Positions 56,401 through 64,000 of a stretch of 64,000 bases of DNA are shown piece by piece. The DNA comes from Lachnospiraceae bacterium (GTDB lineage: Bacteria > Bacillota > Clostridia > Lachnospirales > Lachnospiraceae), in NCBI GenBank assembly GCA_910574865.1, contig CAJTDN010000009.1, forward strand, positions 62,001 through 126,000. Direction: 5' to 3'. Under the pieces are notes generated by a model. It searched no databases. It saw only the letters and a program-made list of their open reading frames with translations, and was not told where the DNA came from. Every line of letters starts with the position of its first letter. Positions within the stretch are counted from its first letter, which is position 1. The position numbers and the translations under genes are program-made.

Positions 56401-57460
56401 GAAGGTGGTCGCCTTTGAAAGCCTGCACGTGAAGGACGTGGAGGTGGCCGTACACGCGGACATCGAGGACGAGGATCAGACGGTCGAGTTCCCCGAGCCG
56501 GAAATCGGCACGACGGCGGTGAACGCGGAGACGGGGACGCACGAGGCGGCGGCCACGAAGGAAGTGGCCATCGTCGACACCGTGAAGTATAAGAACCTGG
56601 TCATCGGCCACGAGTACACGGTGAAGGGCACGCTGATGGACAAGTCGACGGGCGAAAAACTGCTCGTTGACGGCAAGGAAGTGACATCGGAGGCGAGGTT
56701 CACACCGGAAGAGAAGGACGGAAGCGTGGACGTCACGTTCACGTTCGACGCGAGGGGGCTTGAAGGGACGAAGGTGGTCGCCTTTGAAAGCCTGCACGTG
56801 AAGGACGTGGAGGTGGCCGTGCACGCGGACATCGAGGATGATGACCAGACGGTGGAATTCCCCGAACCGGAAATCGGCACGACGGCGGTGGACAAGGAGA
56901 CGAAGACGCACGAGGCCGTGGCGGCAAGGAAGGTGACCATCGTGGACACGGTGGCGTACAAGAACTTAGTCGTCGGCCAGGAATACACGGTGAAGGGTGT
57001 CCTGATGGATAAGGCGACCGGCAGGGAGTTGTTCGTCGGCGGCAGGAAAGTGACATCGGAAGCGAGCTTCACACCGAAAGAAAAGGACGGGAGCGTGACG
57101 GTGGAATTCACGTTCGACGCGAGAGGTCTTGCAGGCCACAAGGTGGTCGCCTTTGAAAGCCTGTACGTGAAAGACGACGAGGTGGCCGTGCACGCGGACA
57201 TCGAGGATGACGGTCAGACGGTGGAAATCAAGGAACCCGAGAAACCGCCCGTCCCGAAAACGGGGGACGAAGGAAACGCTCTGCCGTTCGCGGCGGCGTT
57301 GATGGCGGGCTCTCTCGCGGCACTGGCCGGCGGGGCTTACGCGTGGAAACGCGGGAGGAAAGGAGGGAAGCCGGGAAACCCGGAGACGGAAAACACGCCC
57401 GACGGGAAAAACGACAAGGACGGCGCGGCCGGTGAAAACGGGGCCGGCGGGACAAAGTGA
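50465..57460 (+). CDS. Giant sortase-anchored surface protein with NlpC/P60-like, Cna-B and VaFE domains
   Basis: A 2331-residue surface protein; ATG 50465 follows AAGGAGG. A signal peptide (1-33) and an acidic Gln/Gly/Thr linker (to about 200) precede an NlpC/P60-like domain with Cys in GLNCTGFVW (about 293) and His in SAHNHILLY (about 438). Cna-B/SpaA collagen-adhesin folds follow, including three near-identical 104-residue units from about 760 to 1065. Six VaFE modules (about 123 residues each, 1522-2258) precede the sorting signal VPKTG (about 2262), a membrane helix and a hydrophilic tail. Cna-B and VaFE folds typically carry internal covalent bonds. It probably promotes mating contact or adhesion by ICE-bearing cells. 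Confidence 0.9.
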   Translation: MRRYKKLTAFLLALSLAACSFLQPAVSFAAEGKTERAAREVEDAGSWDEGASQVIGAAGQEETKQDGANQNDMKQDNVKQESTGQGEADAESAGQGTGQDGAKTGQEADTPNQAGVGTDSDNGNRDTESRGTARTSGNGTGTENATGNEAGTEPGAGESAETLPAPATEGEDNLDPGEDTGFAGTPGELETYGPGLASSMATLGLRLLGRARGWDPGSLGLTGTVYARAYNEGGSTLEDAFGFKKSDLLAWMHEQATTGYYLGTVYDGGDNRNPNGDASYNGRDVRPGQVGLNCTGFVWHMLMKAGARVTGESDGRNTDFVGNTDALLAAGANVDNSGANPTVPGESGWVAFLSGSNVEYKTYVSDSWEDMVKVLVADDYWDAGDVIWTWDLKNPLVSGSGGNNGKFPNADVAQRLFFTEGMYGHPASGLSWGNSAHNHILLYCGTDFARYCDSATNNYAQYVSGVSDQLVWHSSDVHFNYQTWQPDGSTPWNQITSIFPKENGGPYAVTIVKTGGPTGSLNLKKTSSNRTLTDGNSCYSLEGATYLVFRSEADARNGAEGLAVATLVTDGDGNSNTVEMEPGTYYVKETKASKGYALDRTIHQVTVESGQTATVQSVEKPQSDPVRVLLGKVDRETNRNKPQGSASLAGAEFTVKYYGGLYDIDPATQGQTSVRQWIIRTDEDGYCRLSDGYKVSGDAFYYQSNGDTTLPLGTITIQETKAPTGYLINNEVFVRKITSEGNVEGVNTYNQPIIPETPQKLRIRLKKVDAETGKGEAQGTGTLSGAVYGVYDASGTQVDELTTDAKGEAVSKELPLGNYTVKETKAPTGYLINGTTHKVDGAVPKDTTTRVFEYGVTSGEVPQKVKINLKKVDAETGKGEPQGTATLAGAVYGVYDASGTQVDELTTDARGEASSRELPLGNYTVKETKASNGYLIDGTTHKVDGAVPKDTTTRVFEYGVTSGEVPQKVKINLKKTDAETGKGEPQGAAKLEGAVYGVYDASGTQVDELTTDAKGEAVSKELPLGNYTVKETRASNGYLVDQAAHAVNGAKPKDTTTRVFEYKVGSGEDVIRGDVEIVKFIENLDADDDTIQGLAGIEFTFTSKTTGEKVLVIRTDKNGFATTASKENPRGTLVFDTYRVEETKHPENVKAIKPFDVTVSEEGVTLKGIYKEDKLIVSPVTVVKKDKSSGKTIPAANVTFRLLDENKEPVTMTTRYPDKVVHETFKTNDDGQFTFPDVLTYGTYYLEELDAPEGYLKGELLEFKVTEGSTWEEPLIVEYADENAMGRIRVTKTDSETGEPVGGATFEIVAAEDVVTPEGTTRVEKGGVAGTMTTGKDGKAESDDLFLGKYVVRETRQPDGFILDGTEHGVELSYAGQDVPVVYESVKAENKPARLFIFKMDGETKEPLAGVEFEIWNKDMWPDGTGNGDGADGDEGTDEADAADDGAVDPGMAVFPRFVTDENGRIEVSYLAPGTYLVREVETLPGYVLDETVHEFTVDEDGLIDGKDVGIRVIENTRTKLIGTTAVSADTGTHEGVPGEEVTIIDTVAFEDLQPGEEYTVRGRLMDARTGEPFLVNGEEVTAETKFVPKEGSGSVDVVFTFDGRELLDKKIVVFEKAYVRGVEILSHEDTGDEDQTVEFPRPEIGTTAADAETGSHEAVAAGEVTIVDTVKYEGLVIGQEYTVKGTLMDKATGEKLLVDGKEVMSEAKFVPEEKDGSVDITFTFDASGLAGHKVVAFESVSVKGVEVAVHADIEDGDQTVEFPEPEIRTTATDAETGSHEAVAAGEVTIVDTVRYENLVTSHEYTVKGVLMDKATGEKLLVDGKEVTSEAKFVPEEKDGSVDITFTFDASGLAGHKVVAFESVSVKGVEVAVHADIEDDGQTVRFPEPEIGTTAVNAETGTHEAAATREVTIVDTVRYENLVTGHEYTVKGVLMDKATGEKLLVDGKEVTSEARFTPEEKDGSVDVTFTFDARGLEGTKVVAFESLHVKDVEVAVHADIEDEDQTVEFPEPEIGTTAVNAETGTHEAAATKEVAIVDTVKYKNLVIGHEYTVKGTLMDKSTGEKLLVDGKEVTSEARFTPEEKDGSVDVTFTFDARGLEGTKVVAFESLHVKDVEVAVHADIEDDDQTVEFPEPEIGTTAVDKETKTHEAVAARKVTIVDTVAYKNLVVGQEYTVKGVLMDKATGRELFVGGRKVTSEASFTPKEKDGSVTVEFTFDARGLAGHKVVAFESLYVKDDEVAVHADIEDDGQTVEIKEPEKPPVPKTGDEGNALPFAAALMAGSLAALAGGAYAWKRGRKGGKPGNPETENTPDGKNDKDGAAGENGAGGTK

Positions 57461-57681
57461 CGGCGCGGGCGCGCAGGACGCAGAAGCGTCGCCGCACGGA
57501 ACGCAAGAAGAAGCGGGGGGCTGCCGCCCACGGGGGCGCACGCCCCGCCGCGAGGCCGCCGCCCGGCGAGGCGGCGGACGGACATGAAGGATGGGGGGAG
57601 CCGCGTGGCGGCTTCCCCGTATCATACGGAATCTAGTGGGACGGAAGTACGACCAAGACAACCAAGAAGACAAGGAGGACG
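57461..57681. other. GC-rich intergenic region
   Basis: Very GC-rich with GCCGCC...GGCGGC (57555-57575) pairing that may slow or stop transcription after the adhesin. No gene seen. Confidence 0.4.
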
Positions 57682-57888
57682 ATGGAAATGAGAAGAAGCA
57701 ACTGGAAGACGAAGGTGCTGGTGGTGCTGGCGGTGGCACTGGGCGTCGCGGCCGGCGTGCTGGTGAGGACAATCGCGCTGGGGGCAATCGGGGCGTACGC
57801 GACCCCGCTGGCGTTCCTGGCGGGCGGGCTCGTGGCCCTGGCGGCGGTGTACGTCGGCGCGGGGGTGCTAAGGATCGGGGGCGACTGA
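57682..57888 (+). CDS. Small membrane protein of the transfer operon
   Basis: 68 residues: a basic head and two hydrophobic helices (about 10-30, 40-62). GGAGGACG precedes ATG 57682; the next ATG at 57688 is also possible. It starts the transfer block. Could be a pilin-like or accessory subunit. Confidence 0.6.
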   Translation: MEMRRSNWKTKVLVVLAVALGVAAGVLVRTIALGAIGAYATPLAFLAGGLVALAAVYVGAGVLRIGGD

Positions 57889-57889
57889 C

Positions 57890-58333
57890 ATGGCTTTCGG
57901 GATGAAAAAAGGGAATAAGACAAAAAAGGAAAGGACGGACAGATGCATGGTAAAAGGACAAGGGAAAACCAAGGAAAGAAGGACATGGGACGGAAAGGGC
58001 AAGGCAAGGGCGGGAAGCGGCTGGCGCGACATGTGGAAGGCCGCGCTGGTGACGGCCATGATGACCCCGCTTCTCGTCTGCATGCCGGTGAACGCGACGG
58101 ACATCGTGACGAACGGGTTCAACGTGATATACGACATCATTTCGGCCATCGTGCAGTCGGTGGGCGCGTTGCTGCTTTTGTGGGGGCTGTTCGAGTGGGC
58201 GCAGGCGTTGAACACGCAGGACGGCGGCTCGCAGTCGATGGCGTTCAAGCGGGTGGCGAGCGGGCTGGTGGCGATTATCGCCCCGCAGCTGATCCCGCTG
58301 ATCCGTAACGCCGTGGCGGGTGGCGCGGGATGA
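57890..58333 (+). CDS. Maff2-like / VirB2-like conjugation membrane protein
   Basis: A 147-residue protein with a long basic cytoplasmic head (1-45), a hydrophobic helix ending near residue 66, then IVTNGFNVIYDIISAIVQSVGALLLLWGLFEWAQAL, the Maff2 family pattern of Firmicute ICEs, and a final helix. Its place before the TrbL-like gene supports a pilin/core channel role. Start at ATG 57890 is uncertain. Overlaps the next gene by four bases. Confidence 0.72.
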   Translation: MAFGMKKGNKTKKERTDRCMVKGQGKTKERRTWDGKGKARAGSGWRDMWKAALVTAMMTPLLVCMPVNATDIVTNGFNVIYDIISAIVQSVGALLLLWGLFEWAQALNTQDGGSQSMAFKRVASGLVAIIAPQLIPLIRNAVAGGAG

Positions 58334-59157
58334 CGGGGGACGTGCTCTCCTTCATCAGCGACCTATTCTACGGGCCGTTCTTCTCCATGGCGGAATGGGT
58401 GTGGAACTGGATCATGGGGCTGTGCACGGGCATCATCACGCAGACCCCGCAGGGGTTCTCGCCCGAGACGTGGGAGTTCGTGACGGAAACCTTGTACCCG
58501 TGGGTTTTGGGAATCGGCGTGCTGCTCGTGAACCTGTCGTTTCTAATCGGCATGTGCCGGTCGGTGACGAACCTAAGGGAGCAGGTCACGCTGGAGGCGT
58601 GCGTGGAGACGCTCATCCGCCTGGTGGCGGTGAACGTCCTGATGCAGGCGGGGCTGGAACTGATGCAGACGTTCTTCACCATGGCGGGCGGGCTGGCCGG
58701 GAGGGCGCTCACCTTCCAGGCACCGGCGTTCTACACGTCCGACGCGGACATCGGGTCGCACCTCTTCTGGTGGATCCTGGGGCTCGGCTACTTCGTGGTG
58801 GCCGTGGTGTGCGCCGTCATGATATTCCTGACGCTCTACGGGCGGTACGTGAAGCTCTACCTGCTGGTGCTGTTCTACCCCATCGCGATGCCGCTCATCG
58901 TCGGCGGGCGGGAGCTGGAACACAACGGGTACGCGTGGGTCAGGACGTTTTTGTCCAACGTGTTCGAAATCGTGGCCATCGCGCTGGTGATGTCCATCAC
59001 GGGACGGCTGGTGGCGGGCGTCAGCCTCCCGGCGGGGCCGGTCACGCAGTATTTCGACGGGTTCGTCCAGGCGATGCACTCGCTCGTCTACATGATACTG
59101 ATGACGTCATCGGTGAAGGGCGCGTCGGCACTGATGAACCGGGCGTTCGGGCTGTGA
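58330..59157 (+). CDS. VirB6/TrbL-like polytopic transfer protein
   Basis: A 275-residue membrane protein with about six helices and an ATGA overlap with the previous gene. The arrangement LSFLIGMCRSVTNLREQVTLEACVETLIRLVAVN is typical of CD0411/TrbL-like ICE proteins. It probably forms the inner-membrane channel of the type IV secretion system next to PrgI and VirB4. Confidence 0.78.
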   Translation: MTGDVLSFISDLFYGPFFSMAEWVWNWIMGLCTGIITQTPQGFSPETWEFVTETLYPWVLGIGVLLVNLSFLIGMCRSVTNLREQVTLEACVETLIRLVAVNVLMQAGLELMQTFFTMAGGLAGRALTFQAPAFYTSDADIGSHLFWWILGLGYFVVAVVCAVMIFLTLYGRYVKLYLLVLFYPIAMPLIVGGRELEHNGYAWVRTFLSNVFEIVAIALVMSITGRLVAGVSLPAGPVTQYFDGFVQAMHSLVYMILMTSSVKGASALMNRAFGL

Positions 59158-59200
59158 CGCGGGAAACGGGCAAAACAAAACGGAAGGGAGGTGACAGCGA

Positions 59201-59575
59201 ATGAAACTAGACATGAACAAGGATTTCGAGACGGCGTACAAGCCGACCCTGTTTTTCGGTCTGACGGCCAGGGAATGCGCGTACGCGGCGGCGGCCTTCG
59301 CGGCTGCCGCGCTGGCGGCATACGCGACATGGAAAGTGACGGGCCTGCCGCCCGGGAAGTGCGTGTACGCGGGACTCCCGGTGATGATTCCCGTCGTCGC
59401 GCTCGGGGTTGCCAAGTTCCAGGGGATGAACCTGAAGGAGGCGGCGAAGGAAATGGCTTACACGCTGAGGACGGGAAGGCTCGGGTTCGAGGCCGGGGAA
59501 CGGAAGGGGGAACGAAGGACGTTCACCACGAGATCGGCGGGAAGGAACCGCCGGGGGAAGAACAAGGGAAGATGA
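59201..59575 (+). CDS. PrgI-family conjugation protein
   Basis: A 124-residue protein with two hydrophobic segments (about 25-45 and 55-75) and a basic tail. The start MKLDMNKDFETAYKPTLFFGLTAREC is like PrgI/VirB3-like proteins, which always lie just before VirB4. GGAGGTGA precedes the ATG. Confidence 0.8.
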   Translation: MKLDMNKDFETAYKPTLFFGLTARECAYAAAAFAAAALAAYATWKVTGLPPGKCVYAGLPVMIPVVALGVAKFQGMNLKEAAKEMAYTLRTGRLGFEAGERKGERRTFTTRSAGRNRRGKNKGR

Positions 59576-59661
59576 AAAAACGACGCCGGATGAAAAAAAG
59601 CGGCATCGAATGACGAGAAGCAAGGGAAAGACGACAAGAATGAAAGAAAGCGAGGTATGAA

Positions 59662-62079
59662 ATGGCAGTATTCAACGGGAACCAGGCGTTCGCCGCGAGG
59701 CGGAAGAAGACGCAGTCAATCTGCAGGCTGCCGCGCAACGTGCGGGAGGCACTGAATGTTGACAGGGCGTACAAGAACGGGACGTTCAAGATCGAGCCGA
59801 AGGGCAGACAGGCGGTATACGACAGGTGCTACGTGTTCGAGGATGTCAACTACGCCAACAAGAACGAGGGGGAGAAGCGGAAGTTTTTAACGGAGCTGAT
59901 GACGTTTTTAAATTCCATGGACACGGAGTTCAAGATCACGCTGGCGAACCAGTACCAGGACACGGGCGAGTTCCTGGCATCCATCCGGAATGAGAGGAAC
60001 GGGGAAGAATACCCGGAAATCGCGGAGGGAATCCGCAGGTGGCAGGAGGACAACCTGGAGGACGCGAACCCCGGGGTGCGTATCATGCGTTACCTGACGG
60101 TCACATGCCGGGCGGACTCGGAGACGGACGCGCGGGTGTACTTCAACGCGCTGGAGGGGAACCTGGCGTACGCGTTCGAGGGATGGGGGAGCGAGATCCG
60201 ACGCATGGACGCGGCGGAACGCCTCGGGACGCTGCAGTCCGTCATCCAGCCGGGAAGGGAGGCGGAGCAGGAATTCCTCCACGGCCCGGAGGACGGGCGC
60301 GGGAACTGGAAAAACGACGTGATGCCGAGGAGCATCCGCACGTACAAGAACTTCATGGTCATGGGCGACACGCACGTGTCCGTCCTCTACGCGTCCAAGT
60401 ACCGAAAGACGATTGACTCGGACAGCGTGATCCGGAGCCTTTCCGGCACGTCGTACCCGTCGCTGGTGACGATGGACCTGGCACCGGTGGAGGCGGAGGT
60501 CGTCGGCGACAAGTTGTCCGCCGTGGAAATGAATAACGAGCGGGAAATCGCGGAGGAAATGGAGAAGAAGCAGAAGGCGGGCATCCCGGCCATGCAGCCC
60601 TCGCCGACGAAGCTGAAGCGCAAGAAGGAAATCGGGGACTACATCCGGAACGTGGACTCGAACGACGAGAGCGGGTACTTCATGAACCTGCTCGTGGTGG
60701 TCACCGCACCGGACGAGGACACGCTGGCCGCAAGGGTCGGCGAGGCGGTGGCGGCCGGGCGCAAGGAGGGGGTCATCCTGGAGACCTGCGACTACCGGCA
60801 GCTGAAGGCGTGGAACACCGCGCTCCCCATCGGCGGGCGGCACGTGGACTGCATGCGCTTCCTGCTCACCTCGTCGCTGGTCGCGTTCCAGCCGTACCAC
60901 GCGCAGGACGTGACCGAGCCCGGCGGGCAGATGCTGGGGATGAACCGGACGACGTGGCGGTTCATCGTCGCGGACCGGAAGCGGCTCCCGAACCCGCACG
61001 GCCTCGTCGTGGGGCATACCGGGAGCGGGAAGTCGATGTACATCAAGCTGACGGAACTGTCCCAGACGCTGGTGGCGACGGACGACGACATCTTCGTCAT
61101 CGACCCGCAGAACGAGTTCCAGGACGTGATTGGGCAGTTCGGCGGGGCGTATTTCGACCTGACCCCGAAGAGCGGGACGTACCTGAACGGTTTCGAGGTG
61201 CCGCCGGAGGTGTGGAAGGGGACGGCCACCGTGTGGCGGGAGTTCGTGGCGAGGCAGACGGAATACGCGAAGACCCTCTGCGCCGCGTCGATGAAAAACA
61301 TCCGCGTGACGCAGGAGCATGACGCGGTGGTCAGCCGCTGCACGGAGCGGATGTTCTCGGAGGCCGCGCGGCGAAAGGGGGGCGGGCGGCAACCGACGCT
61401 TTCGTGGCTTAGGGAAGAGGTGAAAAAGGAACTTTCCAAGGTGGACAACACGCACGACGAGGAAATCGTGCGGGCCATTTACAACTGCCTGGAGGAATAC
61501 ACGGAAGGGAGCTGCGACATGCTCTCGAGGCCGTCGAACATCCGCACGGACCGGCGGCTGGTGGGCATCGGGATGGCGAACGTGCCGGAAAACAACTGGG
61601 AGGCCATCATGGTGACGTTCCTGCATTACCTTTCGCAGAGGATGGACTACAACAAGCAGTTCCAGCGGGCGACGCACCTCATCGTGGACGAGGGGCAGGT
61701 CGTCTCGGAAAAGCCGGGGAGCGCGAGGCAGCTCTATGACGCGGTCATGACGTTCAGGAAGTTCGGCGGGATCGTGACCATCGCCATGCAGAACGTGGCG
61801 GCGGCATTGCGGAGTCCGACGCTCGTGGATTTGTTTTCCAACTGCTCGTACAAGTGCTTCCTCGACCAGGGCGGCGTGGACGCGCAGAGCCTGGCGGCCA
61901 TCCAGGAATTTTCCGACAAGGAGTTCCGGGCACTCTCGTCGGGAAGGCCGGGCGAGGGGGTCATGGTGTGGAACAAGAAGGTGCTTTTGTTTGACGCGAA
62001 GATTCGAAGGGACAACCCGCTTTACGGGGCGTTCACCACGAACTTCCACGAGGAGGCACGGGAAGGGGGGACGTCATGA
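59662..62079 (+). CDS. VirB4-family conjugation ATPase
   Basis: An 805-residue ATPase powering type IV secretion. Walker A GHTGSGKS is at about 451-458, Walker B with acidic pair in HLIVDEGQV at about 672-680, and the following QNVAAALRS arm is typical. The N-terminal half binds neighbours in the channel. It starts 86 bases after prgI and overlaps the CHAP gene by four bases. Part of the mating machine of this ICE. Confidence 0.93.
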   Translation: MAVFNGNQAFAARRKKTQSICRLPRNVREALNVDRAYKNGTFKIEPKGRQAVYDRCYVFEDVNYANKNEGEKRKFLTELMTFLNSMDTEFKITLANQYQDTGEFLASIRNERNGEEYPEIAEGIRRWQEDNLEDANPGVRIMRYLTVTCRADSETDARVYFNALEGNLAYAFEGWGSEIRRMDAAERLGTLQSVIQPGREAEQEFLHGPEDGRGNWKNDVMPRSIRTYKNFMVMGDTHVSVLYASKYRKTIDSDSVIRSLSGTSYPSLVTMDLAPVEAEVVGDKLSAVEMNNEREIAEEMEKKQKAGIPAMQPSPTKLKRKKEIGDYIRNVDSNDESGYFMNLLVVVTAPDEDTLAARVGEAVAAGRKEGVILETCDYRQLKAWNTALPIGGRHVDCMRFLLTSSLVAFQPYHAQDVTEPGGQMLGMNRTTWRFIVADRKRLPNPHGLVVGHTGSGKSMYIKLTELSQTLVATDDDIFVIDPQNEFQDVIGQFGGAYFDLTPKSGTYLNGFEVPPEVWKGTATVWREFVARQTEYAKTLCAASMKNIRVTQEHDAVVSRCTERMFSEAARRKGGGRQPTLSWLREEVKKELSKVDNTHDEEIVRAIYNCLEEYTEGSCDMLSRPSNIRTDRRLVGIGMANVPENNWEAIMVTFLHYLSQRMDYNKQFQRATHLIVDEGQVVSEKPGSARQLYDAVMTFRKFGGIVTIAMQNVAAALRSPTLVDLFSNCSYKCFLDQGGVDAQSLAAIQEFSDKEFRALSSGRPGEGVMVWNKKVLLFDAKIRRDNPLYGAFTTNFHEEAREGGTS

Positions 62080-63722
62080 GGATCAGGGAGACGAGGAGAT
62101 GGCTCTCCACCGCGAGGGGAAGTGCGTTCCGGGAATCCGGGCGGGAAATCCGGGAGTCCGGGCAGGGAATCCGGGAATCCAGGACCCGCATGGGGACGGC
62201 CACCGCCGAAAACGACGGCACGGGGAGGGCGGGAAGGCGCGGGGAACCAGCGCGCGCCGACCCGGCGGACTTCCTGGACGGTGACGAACGCCGGGCATGG
62301 GAGGCACTGCCAGAACAGGAACGGGAGGAGTACCTGCGGCGCGGGATGGAAGAAGCCGAATTCGACATATCAGAAACCGACCCGGAAGATGCCTGGAACC
62401 TGGAACCGGACGAAGGGAGCCTGGTGTTTTCTGGTGGCGGGGGCACAAACGTTTACGGGAATGCCGGAAACCGACCGGGTGACATGGAAGGGCTACAAGG
62501 CGAATGGTGGGACGACCCGCACGGGGAGGACGGCGAAGGGTACGCGAAAGGATGCCGGAGCGGCGTGCGTTCCGGGACATACGGGTTCCGGGGAAACGGG
62601 GGATATCACGGGACGGACGGAAGCGGGGAAACCGGGGCGGATGTTTGTGGCGGGAACGGCACGGAAGGGTACGTAGGAAGCGGCGGCCCCACGGGCGGGC
62701 AGGGGATTCCGGATTCCGGCATCGGGCAGACGGCGGCACGGACACAAGGCGGCCTGGCGGAAGGAACCGCGCAAGGGGCGCGGGCGGCGGGGGACGCGGC
62801 ATCGGGCGGCGCGAGCCTGGGGATACGTGCCGCGAGAAAGGCGGCGGAGGCGTTCCGGGAATCGCTGGAATCCGGCGGGGACGAAGGCGGCCGGGAGGGA
62901 ACGTGGAACAAGGCCGCAGGGGGGACGGGCAAGGCGCCCGTGGGTTCCTTGGGAAAAGCCGTGTCCATGGCGGCCTCCATGGTGGGCGGGATGTTCGCAG
63001 CCGCAGCCGTGGCGTTTTTCCAGGCGGCGGTGTCGATGGTGTCCTCGCTGATTGCCATCCTGACACCGGTCATCGTGGCCGTCACCACCATCGCGACCAT
63101 CGTGGGCGTCATCGTGGCGGCGGTGACCACGCCGGTGACGACCGCAGGGGGCGGGGGCGCGGGGCTGGTGGAAACGGCGGTCAGCCAGGAGGGGAACACC
63201 GACGGGAGCCGCTACTGGGCCTACACGATGGGAAGCCGGTTCGTGGACGGGGCGTCCACGCCGTGGTGCGCGTGCTTCGTCTCATGGTGCGCGAACGAGC
63301 GGGGATACATTGACGAGGGGATTTTCCCGAAGTCCGGGTCGGTCGCCGCCTATAGGAACTTCTACCAGTCGAGGGGGCTGTTCCGGGACGCGGCCGGGTA
63401 CGTGCCGAGGCAGGGCGACCTGATCGTCTTCGGGAACGACTCGCACATCGGCATCGTCCAGTACGTGGAGGGCGGCAGGGTCATAACGATAGAGGGCAAC
63501 GCCTCGAACGCGGTGCACACGAGGAGCTACACGCTGTCGAACCCGCGCATCAGGGGCTACTGCACGCCGGACTACCCGCCGGAGGAGACGGAGGACGGGA
63601 ATCAGACGGAGACGGAACCGGAAGGGAACAACTCGGGAGCCGGTGAGGAAACCGCGCGGGACGAAGCCGGGGGCGAGACCGGCGGGACAAGGAGGAGACA
63701 TGAAGGAAACCAAATTTATTGA
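62076..63722 (+). CDS. Transfer-associated CHAP-domain peptidoglycan hydrolase
   Basis: A 548-residue protein, start in an ATGA overlap with virB4. A repetitive Arg/Glu/Ser N-terminus (RESGREIRESGQGIRES), a long Gly-rich stretch and a hydrophobic pair (about 295-360) precede a CHAP domain with Cys in PWCACFVSWC (about 397) and His in DSHIGIVQY (about 454). VirB1/CD1107-like hydrolases open the wall for the channel. The acidic end may lie outside the cell. Confidence 0.85.
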   Translation: MRIRETRRWLSTARGSAFRESGREIRESGQGIRESRTRMGTATAENDGTGRAGRRGEPARADPADFLDGDERRAWEALPEQEREEYLRRGMEEAEFDISETDPEDAWNLEPDEGSLVFSGGGGTNVYGNAGNRPGDMEGLQGEWWDDPHGEDGEGYAKGCRSGVRSGTYGFRGNGGYHGTDGSGETGADVCGGNGTEGYVGSGGPTGGQGIPDSGIGQTAARTQGGLAEGTAQGARAAGDAASGGASLGIRAARKAAEAFRESLESGGDEGGREGTWNKAAGGTGKAPVGSLGKAVSMAASMVGGMFAAAAVAFFQAAVSMVSSLIAILTPVIVAVTTIATIVGVIVAAVTTPVTTAGGGGAGLVETAVSQEGNTDGSRYWAYTMGSRFVDGASTPWCACFVSWCANERGYIDEGIFPKSGSVAAYRNFYQSRGLFRDAAGYVPRQGDLIVFGNDSHIGIVQYVEGGRVITIEGNASNAVHTRSYTLSNPRIRGYCTPDYPPEETEDGNQTETEPEGNNSGAGEETARDEAGGETGGTRRRHEGNQIY

Positions 63723-63748
63723 AAAGGCAAGGAAGGAGGAAGATTCAC

Positions 63749-64000
63749 ATGGAAGGTGACAAGAGGTTGAAGAGGTTCGCGCTCGCGTGCGCCGTCCTGA
63801 TACTGCTGGCCGTCGCGTGCGGGACGGCGTGGTCGTGCCAGGCATCCCCGGCGAACGCAGGACGCGGGGGACAGGAAACGGACGTCCCGGAAGACGACGG
63901 GGAAGCGCGGGAAGCGCAGGGCGGGGAAGAACCGGGAACAAGGCCGCCGGCCGAAAGCGGGGAAGGAGACGGTTCGGCGGGCGAAACAAAAAAGGATTCG
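63749..64000 (+). CDS. Exported ICE protein, N-terminal part
   Basis: Starts at ATG 63749 after AAGGAGGA and runs off the window. Residues 1-30 are a basic start and a hydrophobic signal with two Cys; an acidic Glu/Gly/Pro linker follows. Similar proteins follow the CHAP gene in many Firmicute ICEs. Family cannot be settled without the rest. Confidence 0.6.
   Translation, partial: MEGDKRLKRFALACAVLILLAVACGTAWSCQASPANAGRGGQETDVPEDDGEAREAQGGEEPGTRPPAESGEGDGSAGETKKDS

Overview
The window looks like a Lachnospiraceae (Clostridia) chromosome carrying the start of a large integrative and conjugative element (ICE). The evidence is the gene families, AGGAGG-type ribosome sites, sigma-A style TTGACA/TATAAT promoters, a split transketolase, a PPi-type phosphofructokinase and dispersed structured intergenic repeats. 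All calls come from reading the sequence; no database search was run.

Region 1 (1-16436) begins with the tail of an aminoglycoside-phosphotransferase-like gene. A co-directional catabolic cluster follows: a FadR-type GntR regulator, a three-gene sugar ABC importer without its own ATPase, three VOC proteins, two SDR dehydrogenases, a Gfo/Idh/MocA oxidoreductase, an enolase-superfamily acid-sugar dehydratase, a two-subunit transketolase, a tartronate-semialdehyde reductase (GarR), a TIM-barrel isomerase and a GH3 glycosidase. It reads as uptake and breakdown of an unidentified sugar acid or glycoside, with transketolase rather than an aldolase as the only visible carbon-carbon cleaving enzyme. 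A palindromic operator candidate precedes both the regulator and the importer.

Region 2 (16518-36622) is mostly housekeeping: a secreted cell-wall hydrolase, a HAD phosphatase, UppP, an amino-acid ABC transporter with an ArgR-like box, a hemerythrin/response-regulator fusion, MutY, a TetR regulator, a lipid kinase, TrpRS, tRNA-Arg, phosphofructokinase, a pseudokinase-like membrane protein, a DUF1700 protein, a small Asn-rich protein behind a sporulation-type promoter, an RNA methyltransferase, RdgB, a phosphoesterase, and a six-tRNA operon (Pro, Gly, Arg, His, Gln, Lys). Four full copies and one partial copy of a 130-160 bp hairpin-rich element (GTTAC...GTAAC ends) lie between these genes.

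Region 3 (36650-64000, continuing off the window) is the ICE, apparently abutting tRNA-Lys. It starts with a tyrosine integrase and a LexA/CI-like repressor facing an XRE gene across a nested operator, followed by an excisionase-like gene. A plasmid-like maintenance block follows: SSB, a 10-bp phased repeat array, a winged-helix protein, an FtsZ/TubZ-like GTPase (a probable type III partition locus) and a RepA_N initiator with internal 24-bp repeats. Then come a 2331-residue sortase-anchored adhesin and type IV secretion genes (Maff2/VirB2-like, VirB6/TrbL-like, PrgI, VirB4, CHAP hydrolase). The relaxase and coupling protein must lie beyond the right edge.

The most unusual material is in the ICE. 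There are three small hydrophobic ORFs (28, 44 and 49 codons), each enclosed by convergent promoters whose start regions are inverted copies of one another, which look like type I toxin-antitoxin cassettes. There is also the tubulin-like partition locus with a candidate centromere.
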